Part shown: piece by piece, positions 7,714-15,588 of the stretch
How the letters are laid out: each line of letters starts with the position of its first letter
Numbering within the stretch: the stretch's first letter is position 1
Assembly (NCBI GenBank): GCA_937897985.1
Contig: CALCBD010000055.1
Span: 1 to 36,077, forward strand
Origin: an uncultured Paludibacter sp.
GTDB lineage: Bacteria > Bacteroidota > Bacteroidia > Bacteroidales > Paludibacteraceae
Direction of reading: 5' to 3'
Length of the DNA stretch: 36,077 nucleotides
Translations under genes and position numbers: made by a program
Notes under the pieces: generated by a model
Seen by the model: only the letters and a program-made list of their open reading frames with translations
Database searches by the model: none
Told to the model about the DNA's origin: nothing

Positions 7714-7909
7714 ATACATGGTTTTTTCGCAAAAAATAATGACAATTCTCAAATAAACCTAAAGAATCATTCATAATGAGTTCTTTTAAGGGAATTATTA
7801 GCAAATTTGTACCCTGCTTAAACAGGCAGTTGATTACATGTATTTTACGGTTTTTGAGCGACAAGTCATTGATTTGTCACTGAAATCATACTGATAATAA
7901 TTATAAATA

Positions 7910-9946
7910 TTGAAAAAGTCGGTTTTCATCATATTACTAAGTTGTATATCGTTGTCGGGATATTCGCAATGGAATACAGATCGCATTTTGACCATTGGTC
8001 GAAATGCTTTGTATTTTGAGGATTATGTGCTTTCTATTCAGTATTTTAATCAGGTGATAAAAATTAAGCCCTATCTTGCCGAACCTTATATGTACAGGGC
8101 AATGGCTAAAATTCAGCTTGGTGACGACCAGGGGGCAGAACTTGATGCCACCGAAGCCATCGAACGTAATCCATTTCTTCCGCAAGCCTATTATATTCGT
8201 GGTTTTGCCCGCCGGAGGATTAAAAAACTTCCTGATGCTGTAAATGATTTTACCAAAGCTTATGAGTTTAGTCCGAATAGTTTAAACTTATTGCTCAACA
8301 GAATGGATGCTTTTATACGTCTGGAAAGGTACGGCGAAGCGATGGCTGATCTTGATACCTATATGAAAAAAAGTCCGCGTCCGGAAAATATGCTCTATGA
8401 AAAAGGATTTATTCAAATGGCAATGAAGGATACCTTAGCTGCCGAAAATTCATTCAATGAGTTTATTAAATCGGATAGTACCAATTGTCTTGGCTGGAGC
8501 GCCAGAGCCCTGCTCAGGATGCAGAAAAATGAGATTGAACAGGCTTACAGCGATTACTCGCAGGCAATTAAAAACAATTCAAATTATTCGGGCGATTACA
8601 TTAACAGAGGAATTCTGAATGTAAGAAGAAAAAATTTTCGTCAGGCTTTGTCCGATTATGATAATGCCATTAAAATTGATAAAAAAAGTAGTCTTGCGTA
8701 CTATAACAGAGGTTTGTTGAGGGCAAATCTGGGTGATAACAACAATGCCCTGTCCGATCTTGAGATGGTATTGAAACTCGATACAGCCAATTTTGATGCA
8801 CTCTATCGTAAAGCTATGCTCGAAAATACACTTGCACAATACAAGGCTGCAAAAGACGATTATAATAAAATTATTGCCAGGTATCCCTATTTTATTCCTG
8901 CTTTTTGGGGGTTGGCTGAAGCTGAAGATGGTTTGGGTGATAAGAAAAATGCATTCAAATACCGGCAAATGGCCTACAATATTGAAAAGAACAAGGATCA
9001 GTTAAAAAAGAATTCGAAAAATGAATTGTTAACTGATAACAAAATCGACCAAACTACGGCAAAAACCTCAACCGCTAAAAAAACAGAAATGTTTAACCGG
9101 TTCATTACCCAAAACATTGATGATGAACAAACCGAATCGAAATACAAAGATGCCAGAAGGGGAAATGTTCAGGATATTTATACAGATCTCGTTAATCAGA
9201 AAAATTTTGTTCTGTCATATTATGCCAAATCAGATGAAATCAGACGGACTAATCTGTATCAGCCTTTTATCGAAGATTATAATCAAAAACATATTTTAAG
9301 CAGTGCGCTCAAAATTACGAACAACGAAATTCCTTTGACTTCGGAATTAATCAACTCGCATTTCGAAACAATAAACGATATTTCGAGCAGAATTGCTCAG
9401 GACGATCAAAATGCCGATTTGTATTTTTACCGTGCCATTGAATTTTCTCTCGTACTCGATTTTAATAGTTCGATAGAAGATTTAAACAGAGCACTTTCCT
9501 TACGACCCGGTTTCACTATTGCTTACTTTTGCAGGGCAAATATCAGGTATAAATTAGTCGACTTTCAAAAAAATTCTTTAGTGGAAAATGATAACACAGA
9601 AAAATCAGCTGATAAAAATACCGGACTTTCCATCGAAAAGCAGACCAAATTTAATGTGGAAATGATTATGCGCGACTTCGACAAAGTGATAGATCTGCAG
9701 CCCGGTTTTGCATTTGCTTATTATAACAAAGCCAATATTCTATGTTCGCAAAAGGATTTTAAATCTGCACTTTACAATTATAACAAAGCTATCGACTGTG
9801 ATGCTGATTTTGCTGAAGCATATTTCAATCGAGCACTTACTTACCTTTATATTGGTGAAAACAACAAAGGACTGAGCGATTTAAGTAAAGCCGGCGAATT
9901 GGGTATTTATCAGTCCTATAACCTGTTACAACGGTTCAGTAAATAA
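7910..9946 (+). CDS. Secreted tetratricopeptide-repeat protein
   Basis: The 678-residue product begins with a signal peptide (MKKSVFIILLSCISLSGYSQ) read from a TTG start. No ATG or GTG gives a better start, and the next methionine lies deep inside the repeats. TPR units with the usual A/Y/G/A pattern run from about 28 to 365 (for example LAEPYMYRAMAKIQLGDDQG and SSLAYYNRGLLRANLGDNNN). A Lys/Thr-rich linker and a less regular segment of about 130 residues follow, then more TPRs from about 495 to the end. TPR proteins act as scaffolds; the partner is not shown by the neighbours. It is likely periplasmic or outer-membrane-associated. Confidence 0.88.
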   Translation: MKKSVFIILLSCISLSGYSQWNTDRILTIGRNALYFEDYVLSIQYFNQVIKIKPYLAEPYMYRAMAKIQLGDDQGAELDATEAIERNPFLPQAYYIRGFARRRIKKLPDAVNDFTKAYEFSPNSLNLLLNRMDAFIRLERYGEAMADLDTYMKKSPRPENMLYEKGFIQMAMKDTLAAENSFNEFIKSDSTNCLGWSARALLRMQKNEIEQAYSDYSQAIKNNSNYSGDYINRGILNVRRKNFRQALSDYDNAIKIDKKSSLAYYNRGLLRANLGDNNNALSDLEMVLKLDTANFDALYRKAMLENTLAQYKAAKDDYNKIIARYPYFIPAFWGLAEAEDGLGDKKNAFKYRQMAYNIEKNKDQLKKNSKNELLTDNKIDQTTAKTSTAKKTEMFNRFITQNIDDEQTESKYKDARRGNVQDIYTDLVNQKNFVLSYYAKSDEIRRTNLYQPFIEDYNQKHILSSALKITNNEIPLTSELINSHFETINDISSRIAQDDQNADLYFYRAIEFSLVLDFNSSIEDLNRALSLRPGFTIAYFCRANIRYKLVDFQKNSLVENDNTEKSADKNTGLSIEKQTKFNVEMIMRDFDKVIDLQPGFAFAYYNKANILCSQKDFKSALYNYNKAIDCDADFAEAYFNRALTYLYIGENNKGLSDLSKAGELGIYQSYNLLQRFSK

Positions 9947-10084
9947 AATCAGTTCATCTTCATCAGGGTATTTATTCTGATTCTCCCGCTTTTTTAATTA
10001 TCATTATGAATTGATTCTTTACAGGGCTTTAAACCTGATTTTCAAAAAATCAATTTCGTTAAAGCCTCTGTAGCAAGTCAGTTG

Positions 10085-11773
10085 TCATACATTAATCTTA
10101 CTGCATTTAAAAATAAAACCTTTCCATGGAGGCATTTGAATACAGAAATTGTTTTCGGGTGATAGACTCACTGAAGTATAAAAAATACTTTCATCCAACA
10201 GATTCACGCATGAATAATTCTGTCCGGGAATAATATCAAGATATTGAAAAGCTTCTAAAGGAATTCTGACTTCGGTATCAATGTGTGTGTCATGAAAATT
10301 GAGAACAATCAGGAGTAAATCGTCCTGAAATTTCCGAAAATAGGCAAACTGTTCGTGTGAGTTAAATTTCGGATTGTCGAGATTTGCATATTCCAGATCG
10401 TACATCAATCCGTCTGTAATTGCTTTCTCAGTCAGAGTGATATTTAAAAGTCGCTGATAAAAATTGCGAAGCTCTTTTTGCTCGGCATTCAGATTTTTAC
10501 CATCAAACTTCCCTTCATTTGCCCAAGCCTGTACCGATTTTAAACCCCAGTAATCAAAAATACTGGTACGACCATCGAATCCGCTGAAACCTTCAAAGTC
10601 CATTCCGAGTTCACCGAGTTCCTGTCCGAAATATATCATTACCGGTGCTTTGGTCAGTGTTGCCGAAACAATCATTGCAGGCTGTGCCGACATCCCGTTG
10701 CCGGAGAAAAAACCCGATGCGATGCGTTGTTCATCATGATTTTCAAGAAAATTAAGCATCTTATCTTCTATCCCGCTTAAAGTTTGCCAGCAATATGATA
10801 TATTTCTTACCGGATGATTTCGGCTTGTCACATCACGTAGTTTGTCATAAAGTCCGACTTTATCGTACAGGTAATCAAATTTTCCGTTTGCAATGTAATT
10901 TCTGTACTCTGCCGGATTGTAAACCTCAGCTATGAAAATCACCGAAGGATTATGCGATTTTATTTGAGGAATAACCCATCCCCAAAATTCAACAGGCACC
11001 ATTTCGGCCATATCGCAGCGAAAACCATCAATCCCTTTTGATGTCCAGAATAAAAGAATATCTCTCATTTTCAGCCATGTATCCGGCGTAGGACTAAACT
11101 GTCGCTGTTTTCCTTCGAAATAGTTGATTCCATAATTCAGTTTGATGGTTTCATACCAGTCATTTACTGAAGGTGATGCACTAAACTGATCATTACCTGT
11201 AGCTTTAGCAGGATTTTCGTTATAATCAGCTATATCGAACTGCGGTGAAAAAGCTTCGCCCGGGAGATAATAAAAATTATTAAACGGTGAAAATTTCCAT
11301 TCAGGATGATCTGTTTCACCGAGGTCTTTGACGCCTTCAGGCTTTGCGTCCGAATGGTACTGACGTGCCACATGATTGGGAACAAAGTCGATGATAACTT
11401 TCAGTCCCGATTCATGTGTTCTATCCACCAAATCCTGAAATTCTTTCATACGTTCAGCTACATTCACTGCCAAATCAGGGTCTACATCATAGTAATCCTT
11501 AATTGCATAGGGTGATCCGGCTTTTCCTTTTACCAAAACATCAGCATCTTTTCTGATGCCATGCTTAGTATAATCAGTTTGTGTTGCATGCTCTATGATA
11601 CCGGTGTACCATATATGTGTGATTCCCAGCGACTTGATTTCGCTTAGCGCAAGTTTGGTGAAATCGTTAAATTTCCCGCATCCGTTTTCTTCAATTGTAC
11701 CATTTGTTTTTCGTGTTGTATTATAATTACCGAAAAGTCGTGGTAAAACCTGATAAATTATAAATTTTCCCAT
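10085..11773 (-). CDS. GH13 family alpha-amylase-type glycosidase
   Basis: A (beta/alpha)8 glycosidase of family GH13 acting on alpha-glucosidic bonds. All four conserved regions are present: DFVPNHV (129-135), GFRCDMAEM with nucleophile D254, FIAEVY with acid/base E283, and FLENHDEQR with D347. The C-terminal beta domain follows from about 470. There is no signal peptide (MGKFIIYQVLPRLFGNY), so the enzyme should be cytoplasmic and act on imported oligosaccharides or storage glucan. Substrate and subfamily cannot be set by eye. At 562 residues it is complete. It lies 37 bp downstream of the metalloprotease lipoprotein gene on the same strand, so the two may share a transcript although their roles do not obviously match. 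Confidence 0.9.
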   Translation of the reverse strand: MGKFIIYQVLPRLFGNYNTTRKTNGTIEENGCGKFNDFTKLALSEIKSLGITHIWYTGIIEHATQTDYTKHGIRKDADVLVKGKAGSPYAIKDYYDVDPDLAVNVAERMKEFQDLVDRTHESGLKVIIDFVPNHVARQYHSDAKPEGVKDLGETDHPEWKFSPFNNFYYLPGEAFSPQFDIADYNENPAKATGNDQFSASPSVNDWYETIKLNYGINYFEGKQRQFSPTPDTWLKMRDILLFWTSKGIDGFRCDMAEMVPVEFWGWVIPQIKSHNPSVIFIAEVYNPAEYRNYIANGKFDYLYDKVGLYDKLRDVTSRNHPVRNISYCWQTLSGIEDKMLNFLENHDEQRIASGFFSGNGMSAQPAMIVSATLTKAPVMIYFGQELGELGMDFEGFSGFDGRTSIFDYWGLKSVQAWANEGKFDGKNLNAEQKELRNFYQRLLNITLTEKAITDGLMYDLEYANLDNPKFNSHEQFAYFRKFQDDLLLIVLNFHDTHIDTEVRIPLEAFQYLDIIPGQNYSCVNLLDESIFYTSVSLSPENNFCIQMPPWKGFIFKCSKINV

Positions 11774-11810
11774 TTTTTAATTGCTATTTCGTGTTTAAGT
11801 AATTTAAAAC

Positions 11811-13019
11811 TTATTTCATTAAGTCACATTTTATTTCGTTTACCGGCGAAAATGTAAAATCAGATTTTTGTATACCGGCGCTTTTAACATTCATTCCCGC
11901 TATGTTTCTTGTTGCAATTCTGAAATTATCAATCCGTACAATTGCTTTTCCCGGAACAAAGAACCCGAACTGATTTCCCTGAATGCCAGGATCCGGTTCC
12001 GAGCAATAAACGTAAATATCGTTGATAAAGTAATATAACATGTTTTCTGTTTTAATGATTTTCAGGTGATTGAATTTGTTCGGAAGGATTTCTTTTTTTG
12101 TGATTTCGGTAAAGTAACTATAACATTTCCGGTTACCCATGTACATTTTTTGTACATTATTGATGCAAAAATACTCCAGATTTTCTTCGTTATTGTTATT
12201 ATTACCGAATGTTATACCGTACTGATTTTTATTATCAGCCGACTGACATTGAATATCACAATCGAGAATAAAATCAGACAGGATATTTACTGCTGTCTTT
12301 ATTAATAAAATTGCGGACGAGCTGATTTTGGATGTGAACTGAAGTTGCTGATTGACGAAATTAATATTGTAGCTGTTATTGTTTGTTTCTTCCCAGCCGG
12401 TATCTGAAGGTTTGTTTGTGTTAAAATTCAGAAAAACATTTGAATAGAAGCCACTTGTATCTGTTTTCAACTGCAAACGGGCAAAATCCGGCTCAGCTAT
12501 ATTTTCGTTGAACAATTCATCAATGTAATATTTCCGTCTTATACCTCTGTAGTTGATATTCCACGAACGGTCTGACACTTTGTCGCCACCACACATCACC
12601 GATTTCCAGTCACCATTTTCGAGAGTACTGTTGGTATGCGATCTGCCGAGTATTCCGTGGCCAAGTTCATGAAACAATAATTCTTCCTTCATCAATTCTG
12701 CATTTTGACTTTTGCTTACGGCTTGCCAGTACGACCTGTCGATTTGTATACGTACCGGTTTTTCATAATGACACAAGCCTGCCTGATTGTCCTTTAAATC
12801 AGCAAATTCAACTATTAATCCTGTAGTTTCAGTATCAATTGTTTTGCCATGTAATTCCGCTTGTAACTCAAACTGAGCTACATATTGAGTAAATTCATCA
12901 TCGACAAGATATTCGTGCGGATCATTACATGAAATCAAAAAAAGGAAAAGTAAAATCAGGTAAAAATTATAATAATGTCTCACAGTTTTCCAAAAAAAAT
13001 GTTCTACAAAAATAAACAA
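11811..13019 (-). CDS. Zinc metalloprotease-like lipoprotein with C-terminal jelly-roll-type domain
   Basis: The N-terminus is a lipoprotein signal ending LFLISC, with lipidation at C31. Residues 117-128 read HELGHGILGRSH, a zinc-binding HExxH with a third histidine seven residues on, and SVMC at 140-143 could be a Met-turn, as in metzincin-type proteases. The spacing is one residue longer than the classic HExxHxxGxxH. The C-terminal half (from about 190) is rich in Asn and beta-strand and resembles concanavalin/DUF1080-like domains that often bind glycans; this part is inferred from pattern only. A GTG at 12983 would give a shorter, cleaner signal peptide (MRHYYNFYLILLFLFLISC) and may be the true start. 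Substrate unknown; expected at the cell envelope. Confidence 0.75.
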   Translation of the reverse strand: MFIFVEHFFWKTVRHYYNFYLILLFLFLISCNDPHEYLVDDEFTQYVAQFELQAELHGKTIDTETTGLIVEFADLKDNQAGLCHYEKPVRIQIDRSYWQAVSKSQNAELMKEELLFHELGHGILGRSHTNSTLENGDWKSVMCGGDKVSDRSWNINYRGIRRKYYIDELFNENIAEPDFARLQLKTDTSGFYSNVFLNFNTNKPSDTGWEETNNNSYNINFVNQQLQFTSKISSSAILLIKTAVNILSDFILDCDIQCQSADNKNQYGITFGNNNNNEENLEYFCINNVQKMYMGNRKCYSYFTEITKKEILPNKFNHLKIIKTENMLYYFINDIYVYCSEPDPGIQGNQFGFFVPGKAIVRIDNFRIATRNIAGMNVKSAGIQKSDFTFSPVNEIKCDLMK

Positions 13020-13085
13020 AAAACCAGCTAATGCGTTATTAAAGCAAAATAATCTTGTAACATATTTAAAAATAAAATTAATAAA

Positions 13086-13574
13086 ATGGCAACAGTTACA
13101 TTCAAAGGATCTGAAGTAAAAACAAACGGCAACCTACCCGCAGTAGGTACAAAAGCACCTGATTTTAAACTGGTTGGTGCAGGTTTAAACGAAATATCGC
13201 TTGCTGACTATAAAGGCAAACGTGTGGTTTTAAATATTTTCCCAAGTATTGATACAGGCGTATGTGCAGCATCGGTACGTAATTTTAACAAATGGGCTTC
13301 GCAAAATGTGAATACTGTAGTGCTTTGCGTGTCTAAAGATTTACCTTTTGCTGCAAGTCGTTTTTGTGGAGCCGAAGGCCTCGAAAATGTGGTGACAGCT
13401 TCGGATTTCCGTTACAATAACTTTGCTACTGATTATGGTGTGTTGATGACAGATGGTCCGCTGGCAGGTTTAATGGCCCGTTCGGTTGTGGTGGTCGACG
13501 AAGATGGTACAGTGATTTACAATCAGTTGGTGCCCGAAATAGTTGAAGAACCGAATTATGATTTGAAATTCTAA
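13086..13574 (+). CDS. tpx: Thiol peroxidase Tpx
   Basis: An atypical 2-Cys peroxiredoxin that reduces hydrogen and organic peroxides using thioredoxin. The 162-residue length is standard. FPSIDTGVCAASVRNFN carries the peroxidatic cysteine C60, and C94 in SRFCGAEG is the resolving cysteine, at the spacing seen in the family. TSDFR-type (ASDFRYNNF) and GLMARSVVVVDEDG segments are also typical. It has no signal peptide and is cytoplasmic. It is divergent from the metalloprotease gene with a 66-bp AT-rich gap, and a hairpin follows it. Confidence 0.95.
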   Translation: MATVTFKGSEVKTNGNLPAVGTKAPDFKLVGAGLNEISLADYKGKRVVLNIFPSIDTGVCAASVRNFNKWASQNVNTVVLCVSKDLPFAASRFCGAEGLENVVTASDFRYNNFATDYGVLMTDGPLAGLMARSVVVVDEDGTVIYNQLVPEIVEEPNYDLKF

Positions 13575-13619
13575 GATATTGTAATCTGATTCAAAACCGG
13601 ATTGCATTTTACGTGTGAG

Positions 13620-13656
13620 ATATCCTCCTCTTACTTTATGAGTAGCGGGAGGATAT
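13620..13656 (+). terminator. Hairpin downstream of tpx
   Basis: ATATCCTCC (13620-13628) pairs perfectly with GGAGGATAT (13648-13656), and TACT/AGTA can extend the stem inward. A weak T-rich tail (TGTATTTTAG) follows. It is a likely transcription end for tpx. Confidence 0.55.
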
Positions 13657-13735
13657 TGTATTTTAGTTAGTGGTATAAATTCCCAATTCCCGAATCATGA
13701 TGTTTATGTTCAGGTTGAAAGTGGATATAAATGTA

Positions 13736-13762
13736 AGAGGGTGCCTTTTCGGGGCACCCTCT
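13736..13762. other. Strong GC-rich hairpin
   Basis: AGAGGGTGCC (13736-13745) and GGCACCCTCT (13753-13762) form a perfect 10-bp stem with a 7-nt loop. Only a short T run follows on the plus strand and none on the minus strand. It could end transcription arriving from either side; it marks the left edge of the gene-free region. Confidence 0.5.
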
Positions 13763-15054
13763 TTGAACATTATTACTTTGCTGATGCTTTTGAATACTGA
13801 TGGCCATCATGAGTTCGATTTGTATATGTTTCCGGTCGGTTTTATCCTGACCTTCAATGCTTTTGCCCTGGTTTCCGATTCATGTTGCGTTCCGTTTGAG
13901 CGGTTTCGTTTCATTCACCATTTTCCCCTGCTTTGGCATTCATATTTTCTGACCGGTTTTTTACTCTTGCTTTTCAGGTCGATTTTTTGCAGTCCTTATG
14001 CATTCCTGCTTTTTATCTTCCATTCAGGTTGAAGTTTCGGATAATTGCTCATCCGTTTACTTTTCTGATTTGCAACAGCTTGTATTTCAACTTTTTCTTT
14101 CGAAATTCATTGTCATACCCTGTCCGGTTTTTTCAAATCAATTGTCAATAGATATATAAATTCTGTATCAGTTGTTTCACCTTTTCAGGTGTTACATTGC
14201 TGCGGATGTATTCTTTGTATATTTCATTTTTTTTGATTTTCAGAAATTTAGCTGTTTTCACAGCAACCCTTTTTTATTTTCCCGATTTTTGGTCGTTTAA
14301 ATAGTTCAGATTCTTATCTGATTATCTGTTGCACCGTTGCTTTTGAGGGCTTTGTAACTGTCGGTTTTGCAACCTTTCGTTACTTTTCAGGCAACATCTC
14401 TGTGAGTTTGCTACATATAAGTACTTTTGAAAGTTGCTTAGTACGTCATTGCTCACTGATTTTAACGTCGTACACTCCGAAAATACCGGCATTGCCGGCA
14501 CATCCGGTGGTTAAACCGAATCACGTGGATTATGTTTTAACCCAACAGTTTTTTTACTCTCGACATTTTTACTCATTCGGCGTTTTTTTACCAAAAAATA
14601 AAATTCGTTCGTTAAAACTCATTTATAAATTAAATAACTTCCGGCCATGACTTTTAATTTTTTTGTACTGCATCGCCACGAATCTCAGGTGCCAATTCGA
14701 TTAACACATGAATGTGCTGGTCTTTTGCCACCGGAACTTATTTCAGATAATTAAATATCCTTTTTTGTTCTCTGTTCGGGCTACCCGGCTTGCCTGCCTT
14801 TTCGGGGGCAGGTTACGTTCTTTCAAACGTACCATAATTATATCTGATGAGTCGATTCATTGGGAGTTTCGTTTCAGTAAGAGACCGTAAAACCATTTTC
14901 TTTGCTATACATCTCATTGCACACCTGCGCATACAATTACGGAGATAACCTTGATATAACAGTCAGTGCGTTCTTCACTTAAAATTCATCTTCACCTCTG
15001 AACCCGGCGAATGTTATTTAACTATTGACTTTTTTTGATGTATCAGTATTTCAA
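13763..15054. other. Gene-free, pyrimidine-rich region with possible decayed minus-strand coding sequence
   Basis: No intact gene. The plus strand is strikingly T/C-rich; open frames on it are hydrophobic by composition alone and show no family signature. The minus strand has protein-like runs cut by stops. One is KTAKFLKIKKNEIYKEYIRS followed by NVTPEKVKQLIQNLYIY (about 14150-14265). Another is PPDVPAMPVFSECTTLKSVS and onward, about 60 codons (about 14320-14515). A third is AKDQHIHVLIELAPEIRGDA (about 14660-14735), with an HUH-like HIH triplet. Several of the stops are TAA that could come from CAA. I read this as a heavily decayed gene or genes, but composition alone could produce part of the effect. 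Confidence 0.35.
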
Positions 15055-15560
15055 AGATCGTATCAACATTGGAATGAATGTCCTGAGCCAAAACTCATGT
15101 TACAAATATAAAACATCGGGTATAGCGTTTCCAAATTTTTTGAGTGATTATTGTAAACCAGTTTTCAACAAAGTTATCAACAGTTTAAAGTACATAGAAT
15201 CAGAAGTATAAGTTTAGGTCTGTTCATAACTTTAATAAATTTGTTGTTGACAAACCTGCCTGTAAAAGTCTTATTTTCTGATAATTCAGTAAATCAGGGC
15301 TTAAATCAGAGAATGTAATCCGGCATGCTTTTGTTTTCTGGAAAATTCAACCTGAATATTCAACATAAAAGAATGAATGATTTTGTTCGAAATCGTAAAA
15401 TTTGTAAGCATTTTTAAGGTTAAAATTTCAATCAATTATTATTTTCAGAGAATAAATTTCAAACAGAAAAAGTTGATTTTAACACAGTAATAATTATTCT
15501 ATTTCTGTACTTTTTTCAAACTTTTCAACTATCTTTCGGGCAATTTAAACTACAAATCTA
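15055..15560. other. Cluster of DnaA-box-like nonamers plus AT-rich DNA: candidate replication origin
   Basis: Five nonamers close to the DnaA-box pattern occur within 200 bp: GTATCAACA (15060-15068), TTTTCAACA (15162-15170), TTATCAACA (15174-15182), TGTTCATAA (15221-15229, reverse) and TGTTGACAA (15245-15253, reverse). The second and third form a close direct pair separated by 3 bp. About 250 bp of very AT-rich DNA follows. The cluster sits in a long gap between tpx and putA. All boxes have CAACA or near instead of the classic CCACA, so the call is tentative. Confidence 0.4.
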
Positions 15561-15588
15561 TCATTTTGAAAAAAAAATATTCACACTT

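Noticed and set aside
14660..14735. IS200-type (HUH) transposase remnant on the minus strand
   Set aside because: Only one HIH triplet in about 25 codons supports it; the tyrosine and the rest of the fold are not seen, so it is not listed as its own gene.
13697..14890. Plus-strand open frames of 60-111 codons in the gap after tpx
   Set aside because: They follow from the T/C-rich composition (Phe, Leu, Ser runs), overlap each other in different frames and have no family signature.
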